Assembly (NCBI GenBank): GCA_012026925.1
Contig: VEPJ01000099.1
Span: 1-34,341, forward strand
DNA from: Gammaproteobacteria bacterium
Lineage (GTDB): Bacteria > Pseudomonadota > Gammaproteobacteria > Steroidobacterales > Steroidobacteraceae
Reading direction: 5' to 3'
Length of the DNA: 34,341 nt
Of this stretch, positions 24,288-32,689 are shown piece by piece. The first letter of the stretch is position 1. Each line of letters opens with the position of its first letter. The notes beneath the pieces are model-generated. The model ran no database searches. It was not told the origin of the DNA and was given only the letters and a program-made list of their open reading frames with translations. Made by a program: the position numbers and the translations under genes.

Positions 24288-25498
24288 TGGCGCGCTTCCG
24301 ATACGTGGGGTTCGACCCCTCCGGCGCACGCGTGTCCGGAATCGTCGAGTCCGAAGCCATGGATCTCGCCCGCGAGGACCTGCGCGGGCGCGGCGTCATG
24401 GTGAGCGAACTCGCGGCCGAGGCGACGGGCCGCGACTGGCGCGAGACGCTGGGCCTGCAGTCGGATCGCGTCAAGCTCGACGACCTCGAGTTCCTGACCT
24501 CCGAGCTGAGCCTGCTGCTCGACAGCGGCGTGCGCATCGACCGCGCCATCGGCATCCTGCAGCGGACGGGCAGGAGTGGCGCGGTAGGTCGGCTCCTGTC
24601 CGCGCTGTCGAACGACCTCAAGCAGGGCCGGCAGTTGTCCGAGGCCGCGGCCGAGCACAAGGACGTCTTCGACCCGTTGTACGTGAACCTGATCGCGCTC
24701 GGCGAGGCGAGCGGCCAGCTGCCGGAGGTGTTCCGGCGCCTGGCGGAGGACCTCCGCTTCCGTCGCGACATCCGCCAGAAGGTGCTGCAGGCCGCGACCT
24801 ATCCGCTCATCGTGCTCAGCGTCTGCGTCCTCGCGCTGCTCTTCATCTTCAACTTCGTCGTGCCGAACCTCGCGACGCTGTTCGCCGATGCAAAGGAGCT
24901 GCCGTGGTACACGACGGCCCTGCTCGGCGCGAGCGCTTTCATGCAGCAATACCAGTGGGCCGTCGGTATCGCGCTCGTGGCGGCAGGGGCGCTGCTCTGG
25001 CAGGCGCGCAGGAACCCGTCCGTCGTCGAGTTGCGGGAGCGCATGGCGATCGGGTCGCCGTTCCTCAGCGAGGCGACGACGACGGTCGAGCGCATCCGTT
25101 TCGCGAGCGGGCTCGGCATGATGCTCGAGTCCGGCGTGCCGGTGGATCGCGGGCTGCAGCTGGCGACCGGCAACATCCGCCACGGGCAGCTGCGTCGCGA
25201 GATCGCCATCGCGGTCGAGAAGGTGCGGCGGGGCGAGCAGCTGTCGCACGTGCTGCGCCAGACGCGCCTGTTCCCGGATTTCTACGCCTCGCTGCTCGAG
25301 GTGGGCGAGGAGAGCGGCGAGCTCGGCAAGGTGTTCACGGAGATCGCGCGCCGCAGCCGCGACGCGTTCTCGAGCTGGACGCAGCGCGTCACGACGCTGC
25401 TCGAGCCCGCGCTCATCCTGCTCATGGGCCTGATCGTGGGCGGGGTCGTCGTCATCATGATGCTCAGCATCACTTCCGTGGCGGACATCGGCCTGTAG
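24287..25498 (+). CDS. gspF: Type II secretion inner-membrane platform protein GspF
   Basis: This 403-residue polytopic protein forms the core of the inner-membrane assembly platform. It has two repeated cytoplasmic domains, each with the family pattern (LTSELSLLLDSGVRIDRAIGIL near 65-90 and FASGLGMMLESGVPVDRGLQLA near 265-290; LIALGEASGQLPEVF and LLEVGEESGELGKVF), and three membrane helices (VLSVCVLALLFIFNFVVPNL, QWAVGIALVAAGALLW, LILLMGLIVGGVVVIMMLSI). The two-domain duplication and length match GspF/PilC. Start shares a base with the gspE stop; gspH follows after four bases. Confidence 0.96.
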   Translation: MARFRYVGFDPSGARVSGIVESEAMDLAREDLRGRGVMVSELAAEATGRDWRETLGLQSDRVKLDDLEFLTSELSLLLDSGVRIDRAIGILQRTGRSGAVGRLLSALSNDLKQGRQLSEAAAEHKDVFDPLYVNLIALGEASGQLPEVFRRLAEDLRFRRDIRQKVLQAATYPLIVLSVCVLALLFIFNFVVPNLATLFADAKELPWYTTALLGASAFMQQYQWAVGIALVAAGALLWQARRNPSVVELRERMAIGSPFLSEATTTVERIRFASGLGMMLESGVPVDRGLQLATGNIRHGQLRREIAIAVEKVRRGEQLSHVLRQTRLFPDFYASLLEVGEESGELGKVFTEIARRSRDAFSSWTQRVTTLLEPALILLMGLIVGGVVVIMMLSITSVADIGL

Positions 25499-25502
25499 GA
25501 CC

Positions 25503-25901
25503 ATGGTCCGCGCCCGCGGTTTCACGCTCGTCGAGCTGCTCGTCGTACTGGCGATCCTCGGCTTCATCATCGCGCTCGTGGGGCCGCTCACCGCCGACCG
25601 CCTCGACAAGGCGCGGGCCCAGGAAGAGTGGCTCATCCTCGACCGCACGGTGCGCGGGCTCGCGTTCCGCGCCTTCGCGGAGGGTCGCGCGGTCGAGCTG
25701 CGGGGCGAGGGCGCCGAGCTCAGGTGGAAGGTCGAGGGCGCCGACGAGCGGTCGCTGCCGCTACCGCACCTGTTCTTCGACTCGCCACAGGTCGTGCGGA
25801 TCAACACGAACGGCATCGCGGAGCCCGCGAGCATTGCGATCCATCAGCGCGGCCGCGCACGCGTCCTCGAACTGAACGGCTGGCTCGGGGACGGCAAGTG
25901 A
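25503..25901 (+). CDS. gspH: Type II secretion minor pseudopilin GspH
   Basis: This 132-residue protein has a prepilin signal MVRARG, cleavage before Phe7 and Glu11 at +5, then LLVVLAILGFIIALVGPL. The short globular domain (RTVRGLAFRAFAEGRAVELRG, ELRWKVEGADERSLPLPHLFF) matches the size and style of GspH rather than I or J. GspH links the tip complex (I-J-K) to the GspG fibre. Assignment to H rests on size, position and the RGLAFRAFAEGR segment, which resembles the family pattern for handling repeated strands. The stop overlaps the gspI GTG start. Confidence 0.85.
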   Translation: MVRARGFTLVELLVVLAILGFIIALVGPLTADRLDKARAQEEWLILDRTVRGLAFRAFAEGRAVELRGEGAELRWKVEGADERSLPLPHLFFDSPQVVRINTNGIAEPASIAIHQRGRARVLELNGWLGDGK

Positions 25902-26320
25902 AGCGCCAGCGCGGGTTCACGCTGCTCGAGGTGCTGATCGCGGCGACGATCCTCTTCACGGCGCTCGCGGTCGCGACGGAGACCTATCGCAGCAACCTGC
26001 TCGCGAGCAGCCGCGCCGAGGGGCTGGTGTCGATGCTGACTCCGTTGCCGCTCATCACCTCCTCGATCCGCAGCCAGTTGCGGTCGAACCCGGTCGAGAA
26101 GCTCGACGGTGGCTCGGAGCTGCTCGGCGTGAAATACGAGTGGGAGGCGAACACGGTCCGCTACGGCTCGCCGCCCCGCCGGTTCGACCCGGACGCGACG
26201 GACTTCCGGGAATATCCGCCGCGGTTCCGCCTGTACGACATCCGGCTGACGTTGCGCCGCGCGGGACAGGAACGCGTATTCCTCTACCAGGAGATCGCAT
26301 GGGAACGCATGCGAAGGTAA
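25898..26320 (+). CDS. gspI: Type II secretion minor pseudopilin GspI
   Basis: This 140-residue protein starts at a GTG overlapping the gspH stop (GTGA). The prepilin leader is six residues ending in Gly6, cut before FTLLEVLIAATILFTALAVATETYRS; Glu11 is +5. The LLEVLIA form and later placement suit GspI, which binds J and K to form the pseudopilus tip. The C-terminal half is strand-rich (EYPPRFRLYDIRLTLRR) and Arg-rich, and is longer than some GspI proteins. The 3' end overlaps the gspJ start by 22 bases. Confidence 0.8.
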   Translation: MKRQRGFTLLEVLIAATILFTALAVATETYRSNLLASSRAEGLVSMLTPLPLITSSIRSQLRSNPVEKLDGGSELLGVKYEWEANTVRYGSPPRRFDPDATDFREYPPRFRLYDIRLTLRRAGQERVFLYQEIAWERMRR

Positions 26321-26982
26321 AGGGATTCACCCTGATCGAGCTGCTGATCGCACTCGCGATCTTCGGCATGGTCGTGGGCATCGCGAGCTACGGCTATTCG
26401 CTCTTCACGCGCAACTGGGAAGGGCGGCTCGGACGCTTCCAGAGGGCGCAGGACCAGTACCAGAGACTCGACCTGGTGGTTGCGGCGCTCGAGAACACGC
26501 TGCCCTACGTCGTCCGGGACGCCTCCGGCGCCGGAGGGTTCTACTTCCTCGGGCGCGAGGAGGGCCTGACCCTGGTCACGATGAGCCCGGTATTCAGTCC
26601 GGGCGACCTCGCGGTCATCCGCGTCTTCCGCGAGCAGGCGGGCGACGGAAGGTGGAATCTCCTGTACGAGGAGGCGCCGCTTGCGGGCGTGCAGCTGCGG
26701 TTCGCTTCGCAGACGCTGCCGTTCAGCCACCGGATGGTGGTGTTGCGCGACGTGCCGGACCTGCGCTTCGCGTACTACGGCTGGCGTTCGCTGGACCAGC
26801 GTCTCGCGGCAGCCAACGCGCCGGAGCTCGGCTATGCCCCCGCCTGGCTGCCCGAGCTCGCCGGGCTCGTCCAGCGCGTCCACCCGCAGCGCATCGCGCT
26901 CAGGTTCGGCGACCAGGAGGCGGTGATCTTCGTGCCCGAACGCGCGGACGTTTCCTTCCGCCGCTTCATAGGACGCGAATGA
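26299..26982 (+). CDS. gspJ: Type II secretion minor pseudopilin GspJ
   Basis: This 227-residue prepilin has the nine-residue leader MGTHAKVKG, processed before Phe10 with Glu14 at +5 (FTLIELLIALAIFGMVVGIASY). At more than 200 residues, and placed between I and K, it fits GspJ. The ATG lies 22 bases inside gspI; no better start lies closer to the FTLIE motif. The mature domain includes LDLVVAALENTLPYVVRD, a pattern like GspJ's R-L-Q-x-A-x-x-x-L-x-x-D helix, and LRFAYYGWRS. It overlaps gspK by four bases. Confidence 0.85.
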   Translation: MGTHAKVKGFTLIELLIALAIFGMVVGIASYGYSLFTRNWEGRLGRFQRAQDQYQRLDLVVAALENTLPYVVRDASGAGGFYFLGREEGLTLVTMSPVFSPGDLAVIRVFREQAGDGRWNLLYEEAPLAGVQLRFASQTLPFSHRMVVLRDVPDLRFAYYGWRSLDQRLAAANAPELGYAPAWLPELAGLVQRVHPQRIALRFGDQEAVIFVPERADVSFRRFIGRE

Positions 26983-27863
26983 GGCGTCAATCCGGCATCG
27001 CGCTGATCCAGGTGCTGCTCGTCACGGGCATCATCGGGCTCCTGATGCTGCAGATGGGGCTCACGGCCCGCGAGCAGGTGGCCCGGGCGCAGGCCCTGGC
27101 GGACCGCGCGGAACTGCAGCTCGCAGCGCAGTCCCGCGAGGCCGCGCTGCTCTACTCGCTGCTTACGGAGCCGATGGTGCAAGTGGAGGAAAGCAAGAAT
27201 CCGTACGCGGCGGCATGGAATTTCCGGGGGCAGCCTTTCACTGTGGACGAGGTTACGTTCACGATCCAGGACGAATCGGGCAAGATGAGGATTCCGGACC
27301 AGCAGGGCGGCGACTTCGAACGTCTCCTCGCGGCGCTCGGCGTGGAACCCACCCGTGCCCGGAAGCTGACGCTGGAACTCATGGCAATGCAGGGCGTGAA
27401 CCAGGACCTCCGGACGCTCGGCAACGCCGGGGACGCAACGATGAAACCCGCGCCCGGGCTGTTCCCGCTGCAGTACGTCGGACAGCTGCGGCTGCTCCCG
27501 GACCTGGATGCGGACCTCTATCGGCGCTTGCGTCCGCTGCTGACCCTGTATCCTACGCCGGGTTTCAACCCGACGACGGCACCGCCCGACCTGCTGAGCG
27601 CGCAAATGACGAAGAGCCAGGTGACCGGAGTCGAGGATGCCCGCAAGAGCGACACGATGGACGCGCAGGCTCTCTGGAAACTGACCGGCGAGCAGGCGAA
27701 CGAGACGACGGTGCTGCTGCCGGGCCCCGGCCTGACCGTGCGACTCGACATGGGGCTGCGCGAAGTGCACTTGACGCGCACGACCACCTATAGCGTGCGC
27801 CCGTACCAGGACGAGGCGCTCGCCGTCTGGCAGCGTTCGGGCGCGGACGGAAAGGAAGAATGA
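26979..27863 (+). CDS. gspK: Type II secretion minor pseudopilin GspK
   Basis: This 294-residue protein begins MRRQSG, cut before IALIQVLLVTGIIGLLMLQMGL. Position +5 is Gln11, not glutamate, a known hallmark of GspK, which caps the pseudopilus tip. The mature part contains the GspK pattern FTIQDESGKMRIPDQQGGDFERLLAALGV (a helix-hairpin-helix-like insertion after a DExGKxN/RxP motif) and TPGFNPTTAPPDLLSAQM (usual NPNTAPxxVLxAL). It is a little shorter than typical GspK (about 320). Overlap with gspJ and gspL stop/starts (ATGA) suggests coupled translation. Confidence 0.9.
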   Translation: MRRQSGIALIQVLLVTGIIGLLMLQMGLTAREQVARAQALADRAELQLAAQSREAALLYSLLTEPMVQVEESKNPYAAAWNFRGQPFTVDEVTFTIQDESGKMRIPDQQGGDFERLLAALGVEPTRARKLTLELMAMQGVNQDLRTLGNAGDATMKPAPGLFPLQYVGQLRLLPDLDADLYRRLRPLLTLYPTPGFNPTTAPPDLLSAQMTKSQVTGVEDARKSDTMDAQALWKLTGEQANETTVLLPGPGLTVRLDMGLREVHLTRTTTYSVRPYQDEALAVWQRSGADGKEE

Positions 27864-28954
27864 TGAACGGTTCGACAGGACAGGCGACGGGCATCGGCGC
27901 GCGCATCAGGCGGGCGCTGGGTCGCCGTATCGTCTGGTTGACCGACGAGCGACGGGACGCCGAGGGTGAGGCGACCCGGGCAGCTGCCCTGGTAACCGTC
28001 CTCGGGCGCGAGCACTACACCGAGCGCCGCAGGAAGTACCCGATTCACTCGCGCCGGGATCTCGATGCCGTCCTGCGGCAGGAACTCGCCGACGCGCCTC
28101 CAACGCTCACTGCGGTCGGGCCCGTGGAAGACGACAAGCGCGAAGTCGCCTTCTTCGAGGTCAAGGCGGATGCGCTCGGCCGCGCGGGCCCCTGCATCTG
28201 GCTCGTGCCGGAGAGCCTTGCCCTGGCGTCGGCGCTGAGCGCAGGACAGCTCGCGGATGTCGAGCGGGAAGGTTTCCGATATTTCCTCGCATGGAGCGGC
28301 GCAAGCCAGCCGTCCGGCGGAGCGGTGACGTCGCCGGAACTTTTCGCACTGGCGACCGGCCTCGATGGCGGCGACATCGTTTCCATTTCCGGAGACGCGC
28401 TGCGCGCTCGCGTGCTTGCGGGGCTGCGCCACTTGCCGGTCAACTCGTGGCTGCGCCTGTTCGCGCCGTCGAGTCGGCCGCGCCTGCAGATCGAGTGGCG
28501 GCCGCTCGCGACGATGGCGGGGATCGGCCTGGTGGCCTACCTGGCACTGGCGTCGGGGTACCTGTCGCTCAGCCGCAGCGCGCGGGAGAAGGAGCTCGCC
28601 GGGCTCGGCGGCGAGGTGGAAAAGCTGCTCGTCGCGCAGCGCGACGTCGATCGTGTGCTGGCGGAGCAGGCGGGCCTTGCAGCGGTGATGGCCGATCGCC
28701 GCGCCACGTACCGCATCTGGCAGGTGGTCGCGGTGGCATGGGGCAAGGGCGCGGCGATCACCGGCGTGCAATTGCAGGACTCGAAGCTGACCATCCGCGG
28801 CAACGCGACGGTGGCGACCGACATTCTCGCGGCCGTCGATGCGATCAAGGGCTTCGGCAACGCGAAGTTCTCGGCGCCCGTTCGGCGCGATTCCCAGGGG
28901 CGGGAAGAATTCACCCTGACGTTGACCCTGCAGCCGGAGACGGATCGTGGCTGA
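27860..28954 (+). CDS. gspL: Type II secretion platform protein GspL (XpsL-like)
   Basis: This 364-residue protein has a cytoplasmic N-terminal region (1-212), one membrane helix at about 215-236, and a periplasmic C-terminal domain with a coiled-coil start (ARRE/EKELAGLGGEVEKLLVAQRD region) and ferredoxin-like part (ITGVQLQDSKLTIRGNATVATDILAAVDAI) resembling PilN/GspL. GspL connects GspE to GspM. The cytoplasmic part is shorter and lacks obvious actin-like nucleotide motifs; this matches the diverged XpsL type, which I place by layout and size. Start at 27860 follows AAGGAAG; ATG 27863 is an alternative. Confidence 0.85.
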   Translation: MMNGSTGQATGIGARIRRALGRRIVWLTDERRDAEGEATRAAALVTVLGREHYTERRRKYPIHSRRDLDAVLRQELADAPPTLTAVGPVEDDKREVAFFEVKADALGRAGPCIWLVPESLALASALSAGQLADVEREGFRYFLAWSGASQPSGGAVTSPELFALATGLDGGDIVSISGDALRARVLAGLRHLPVNSWLRLFAPSSRPRLQIEWRPLATMAGIGLVAYLALASGYLSLSRSAREKELAGLGGEVEKLLVAQRDVDRVLAEQAGLAAVMADRRATYRIWQVVAVAWGKGAAITGVQLQDSKLTIRGNATVATDILAAVDAIKGFGNAKFSAPVRRDSQGREEFTLTLTLQPETDRG

Positions 28955-29534
28955 CGCACGCGTCCGCTGGCTGGTCGTCGTCGCGCTCGTGCTCGCGGCG
29001 CTGCGTTTCGTGATCGTGCCGTGGACCCAGGCGCAGGTCGAGCAGCGACAGCAACTCGAGGTGCTGACGAAGCGGCTCGATCGCTCTGCCGGCGTGGTCG
29101 CCAATGCGCAGGCCATACGCGGTGCGCAAGGCAAGGTCATGGCTGCCGCCGCCGCTGCCCGCAAGCCGTTCCCGGAGATCGCCGACCGGGACCGGTTCCG
29201 CCTCGAGTCGCAACGCATGCTGGCCGCGATCGCCGGACGTGGGGGCGCCCGGGTGGTGCTGTTCGACTGGGTGGTCGACGGTGACGCGGCGAAGGCCGGC
29301 CTCGCCTACGGGCGGGTGAACGCGACTCTCGAGGGGCCCCTCGAGAGTCTCGTATCCGTGCACGGCCAGATCGAAGGCGAGATGCCGTTCGCGGCCGTGC
29401 GCGAGGTCAAGCTCGAGTTGCCCCGGGGCGGGGCGTCGGGGCTCAACGCCGAGCCTGCGACGCTTGCGCTGGTGATGGACCTCTACTACCGGCCGACCGC
29501 AGCCGCACAGTCGCCGTCGGGGAGCGGGTCATGA
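28947..29534 (+). CDS. gspM: Type II secretion platform protein GspM
   Basis: This 195-residue bitopic protein has a short cytoplasmic tail, a membrane helix (about 7-24, VRWLVVVALVLAALRFVI), a coiled coil (QAQVEQRQQLEVLTKRLDRS) and a periplasmic ferredoxin-like domain ending LVMDLYYRP. GspM pairs with GspL and anchors the platform. Identification relies on position, size and topology because GspM is poorly conserved; it resembles the PilO/GspM layout. Starts at GTG 28947 overlapping gspL by eight bases and ends in ATGA with the next gene. A 26-base perfect palindrome lies inside it. Confidence 0.82.
   Translation: MADARVRWLVVVALVLAALRFVIVPWTQAQVEQRQQLEVLTKRLDRSAGVVANAQAIRGAQGKVMAAAAAARKPFPEIADRDRFRLESQRMLAAIAGRGGARVVLFDWVVDGDAAKAGLAYGRVNATLEGPLESLVSVHGQIEGEMPFAAVREVKLELPRGGASGLNAEPATLALVMDLYYRPTAAAQSPSGSGS
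29324..29349. repeat. 26-base perfect palindrome inside gspM
   Basis: Half-site GACTCTCGAGGGG (29324-29336) is followed directly by its exact reverse complement (29337-29349). It encodes the TLEGPLESL segment of GspM. In RNA it would form a stem of about 11 pairs with a four-base loop; as DNA it is a self-dimeric site with two CTCGAG elements around GGGCCC. No T-run follows. Whether it is regulatory or a coding accident is not known. Confidence 0.8.
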
Positions 29535-30289
29535 CCGCGCAACGCGTTCGCATCATCTTCGCGGCGTGTCTGTTGCTGCTGGCAATGACGGATTTCACGC
29601 GGAGAATCTGGGTGCCACGCCATTTCGAGGCCCGGGCCGCGACGAGTTTCGTTCCGGCGACGGTGGCTCCGCCGCCGGCCACGAGCCGGATCCGCCAGGA
29701 CCTTGCGACTTGGTTGCCGAAGCTGCGCCCGGTGGCCGAAGGCTCCGGTCCTGCCGCGGACCAGGACTGGTCGCTCACCCTGCTCGCCGTATTCGACGAC
29801 CGGAGCGCCAGGTTTGCAGTGATCCGCGCAACCCCCGCCGCCGGCGGCAGCAGCGTTCTGAAGCGCGTCGCCGAAGGCGACAAGCTCTACGGTTACGAGG
29901 TGGCCCGCATCGCGCCGCTGGCCGTCGCCCTGACGGGCCAGCAGGGCGAGCAGGAATTGCGCCTTTTCAAGCCGGGCAGCGTCGGCGCGCGGGGTGCCGG
30001 ACCGGCCGCCCGCGAGTCGCTTCCGGCGACGATCCAGCCAGGGGCTGGCGGGGCTCCGGCAGCGGCCACCGCGCCGTCGCCGCAGCGCATGCAGGGCCAG
30101 CTCGCCGGGCCGGTTACCGCGCCGGCGGCCCCCGCGACCGTCGACATGACGAAGCTCAAGTCGGGTGATCCGACGCAGCTCCCCGAAAGCATGCGAGGTC
30201 TGAAGATCGTGGTGACTCCGCCGCCACCGCAGAAGAATGGGACCCCGTCGTCCGCAAAGCCTGCGGAGCAGGCGCCGCGGAAGCCGTAG
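29531..30289 (+). CDS. xpsN: XpsN / GspC-like secretin-interacting protein
   Basis: This 252-residue bitopic protein has one N-terminal helix (about 6-20), then a linker, a GspC homology-region-like domain at 78-147 (WSLTLLAVFDDRSARFAVIR ... VAEGDKLYGYEVARIAPLAVAL), and a long Pro/Ala/Gly-rich tail. The tail carries a conserved-looking motif LPESMRGLKIVV near 217-228 and PPPPQ. In Xanthomonas, XpsN sits just before the secretin gene and does the job of GspC, linking the platform to the secretin N0 domain; position, size and domain support the same here. No PDZ domain is visible, unlike many GspC proteins. It follows gspM by an ATGA overlap. Confidence 0.75.
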   Translation: MTAQRVRIIFAACLLLLAMTDFTRRIWVPRHFEARAATSFVPATVAPPPATSRIRQDLATWLPKLRPVAEGSGPAADQDWSLTLLAVFDDRSARFAVIRATPAAGGSSVLKRVAEGDKLYGYEVARIAPLAVALTGQQGEQELRLFKPGSVGARGAGPAARESLPATIQPGAGGAPAAATAPSPQRMQGQLAGPVTAPAAPATVDMTKLKSGDPTQLPESMRGLKIVVTPPPPQKNGTPSSAKPAEQAPRKP

Positions 30290-30317
30290 AATTGACGCAA
30301 CGACCGCCTGACGAAGT

Positions 30318-32594
30318 ATGAACAGACCAATTTTCTCCCTTTGCGTCGCCGTCCTCGTGACCGGCTGCGTGCAGACTCCGGAGCGGCTCAAGATCCCGCC
30401 GCCGCTCGTGGCGGGCGCGACCTCGGGCACGACCACGGAAACCGAGCAGACCGAGGCGAACGATACGGCTCCCCAGGCGGAATCGGCCCGCGGGACGACC
30501 GATTCGATGACGCGGCTGCCGCCGCCGCCGCGCACGACGCCACAGCTTCAGCAGCAGGACTGGTCCGGGAGGTTCCCCGCCAACGACTCGCTGTCCGTGG
30601 CGGTCGATGCGATGCCCCTGAAGGATTTCATCAACTACTCCTTCAGCGAGGCACTCAAGGCGAACTACGTGCTCGCGCAGGGGGTGCCGGGGCTCGACGA
30701 CCCCGTGACGCTCAACATCGAGAAGCCGATCAGCAGTCGCGCCTACTACAAGCTGGTGACGGAAATGCTCGCCGCCCGGAAGATCGGCACGACCTTCCGC
30801 GACGGCGTCTTCTACCTCGCGCCGATCGGCGGCACCACCAAGGGCAACATCCCGATCGGCTTCGGCCGGCGCCCCCAGGACGTGCCCGAGGTCGCAGGCA
30901 AGATCATGCAGGTCGTGCCGCTCCGCTTCGGCCTCAACTCGAGCATCGAGCGCACGATTACCGATCTCGCCGACGTGCAGGTCAAGCAGGACGCGCAGCA
31001 GAACGCACTGTTCATCACCGGCGAGCGTGATGCGATCCTGAGGGGCCTCGACGTCGTGAGCCTGCTCGACCAGCCGGCGTCCCGTGCACGCGAGGTCGGG
31101 CTGATCAACCTCAACTACGTGACGGCGAAGGAGATCAGTGCCCAGCTCGTCACGATCCTGCAGAACGAAGGCATACCGGCCGCGGTCGACACCGGTGAGT
31201 TGAAGAGCGTCGCCATTGTCCCGCTGTCACAGCTCGGCGCGATCGTCGTGTTCGCGGGATCGGCGGACCTGTTGCAGCGCGTGCAGTACTGGGTATCGCA
31301 GCTCGACAAGCCGAACCAGGGTCCCGAGGAACGCTACTTCATCTATCACCCGCGTTACGCGCGTGCTTCCGACCTCGGTCAGTCGCTCGTGCCGCTGCTC
31401 GGCGGAGTCCTGCCGGCCATGGGCAACCTGGCGCGCGACACCCGTTCGGCGCTGGGGTCGGAGGGGACGAACCGAGGGTCCATGACCCAGCCGGGTACGA
31501 CCACCGCTGGAGCGGCAACGGCGTCCGGTGGCGCGGGCGCCGGATACCCGGTGACACAGCAGAACGTCCTGCGGCGGGACGCTGGCGCGCAGTCGGTCGC
31601 GTCGGAGGCGATCTCCGTGAAAGGCGAGGGCGTCACGTTGTCGGTCGATCCGCGGTCGAACTCGCTGATCTTCTACACGACGGGTTCGCGCTACCAGACG
31701 CTGCTGCCGATGGTGCAGCGCCTCGATGTACCACCGAAGCAGATCCTCCTCGAGACCATGATCGCGGAGGTCACGCTGACCGGAGAATTCGCGTACGGCG
31801 TGGAGTTCGCCTTCACGAACGGCAACGTGAGCGGCGGCACGCTCGGCAACCTCGGCCTGCCCTCGGGCGGCATGGCACTCAACTGGATCAACAGCGTCAC
31901 CCAGCAGGTCCGCGTCAAGCTCTCGGCGAGCAACAACCTGGTCAACGTGCTGTCGAACCCGACGCTCGTGGTGCGCGATGGCGTCGAGGCGTCGATTGCC
32001 GTCGGAAACGACGTTCCGACGGTCGGCGCGACGGCGACGGACCCCCTGACGTCCGATACCCAGATCACGCAGGTTCTCTACCGCAAGACCGGCCTGGACC
32101 TCAGGATCCGGCCCACGATCAATGCCGAAGGCGTGGTCGTGATGACCATCAGCCAGAGCATCTCGAACACGGTCCCCGGGGCGTCGGACGTGCAGGGTGC
32201 CCCGGTGTTCTTCGAGCGCGCGGTGACGACCGAAGTGGTCGCCCGGTCGGGCGAGAGCATTCTCCTGGCCGGACTCGTCTCGGAGCGCCACAACGACGGC
32301 TCCGCGAGCGTGCCGGGCTTCGCGCAGATCCCGGGCCTCGGCTGGCTCTTCCGTTCGGACAGCAAGAGCAAGGAGCGGACGGAGCTCGTCGTCCTGATCA
32401 CGCCGCGGGTCATCGAGGACCCGAAGGAATGGAACGAGATCCGGCTCGGAATGCAAGGCGCGATGCAGAACCTCGAGCTTCCCGAACCGACCGCAGCCGC
32501 GGTCAAGCGTGGCGACGGCACAACGCCCGTACCCGCGCCGGCGGCGTCCGCGCCACAGCCGGCGGAGGCCGATTCGGAGGCGGTTCGCAAGTGA
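30318..32594 (+). CDS. gspD: Type II secretion secretin GspD (lipoprotein, XpsD-like)
   Basis: This 758-residue protein forms the outer-membrane channel. The start has a lipobox LVTGC with Cys17, so it carries its own lipid anchor, as in XpsD of similar length. After a low-complexity linker (18-90) come the N0 domain (about 92-170: LSVAVDAMPLKDFINYSF), N1-N3 ring domains (DLADVQVKQDAQQNALFITG, INLNYVTAKEISAQLVTIL, AGSADLLQRVQYWVSQLDKP), a Gly/Thr/Ala-rich insert (about 385-420), then the secretin domain (LSNPTLVVRDG, VPTVGATATDPLT gate, RIRPTINAEGVVVMTI) and the signature VPGFAQIPGLGWLFRS. A Pro/Ala tail ends the protein. It is the last gene of the operon; 210 bases separate it from the next gene. 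Confidence 0.96.
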   Translation: MNRPIFSLCVAVLVTGCVQTPERLKIPPPLVAGATSGTTTETEQTEANDTAPQAESARGTTDSMTRLPPPPRTTPQLQQQDWSGRFPANDSLSVAVDAMPLKDFINYSFSEALKANYVLAQGVPGLDDPVTLNIEKPISSRAYYKLVTEMLAARKIGTTFRDGVFYLAPIGGTTKGNIPIGFGRRPQDVPEVAGKIMQVVPLRFGLNSSIERTITDLADVQVKQDAQQNALFITGERDAILRGLDVVSLLDQPASRAREVGLINLNYVTAKEISAQLVTILQNEGIPAAVDTGELKSVAIVPLSQLGAIVVFAGSADLLQRVQYWVSQLDKPNQGPEERYFIYHPRYARASDLGQSLVPLLGGVLPAMGNLARDTRSALGSEGTNRGSMTQPGTTTAGAATASGGAGAGYPVTQQNVLRRDAGAQSVASEAISVKGEGVTLSVDPRSNSLIFYTTGSRYQTLLPMVQRLDVPPKQILLETMIAEVTLTGEFAYGVEFAFTNGNVSGGTLGNLGLPSGGMALNWINSVTQQVRVKLSASNNLVNVLSNPTLVVRDGVEASIAVGNDVPTVGATATDPLTSDTQITQVLYRKTGLDLRIRPTINAEGVVVMTISQSISNTVPGASDVQGAPVFFERAVTTEVVARSGESILLAGLVSERHNDGSASVPGFAQIPGLGWLFRSDSKSKERTELVVLITPRVIEDPKEWNEIRLGMQGAMQNLELPEPTAAAVKRGDGTTPVPAPAASAPQPAEADSEAVRK

Positions 32595-32648
32595 TGACGA
32601 CGCCTCCAGGGATATGCTCAAGTCGGCGGCAAATCACGCTTTTTGCTA

Positions 32649-32676
32649 TTGACAAGAGACATAAGCAGCCTAAACT
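32649..32676 (+). promoter_or_regulatory. Strong sigma-70-type promoter for the secreted-protein gene
   Basis: A perfect -35 box TTGACA (32649-32654) is followed after 16 bases by TAAACT (32671-32676, four of six consensus). The 20 bases before -35 are AT-rich (AAATCACGCTTTTTGCTATT), like an UP element, and contrast with the GC-rich surroundings. Predicted start is near 32683, giving a leader of about 120 bases before the ATG at 32805. Confidence 0.65.
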
Positions 32677-32689
32677 TCCGCTTCGAACT

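Noticed and set aside
32629-32646. GCAAA/TTTGC hairpin after gspD as a terminator
   Set aside because: Only five AT-rich pairs with an eight-base loop and no following T-run; it more likely reflects the AT-rich element upstream of the promoter.
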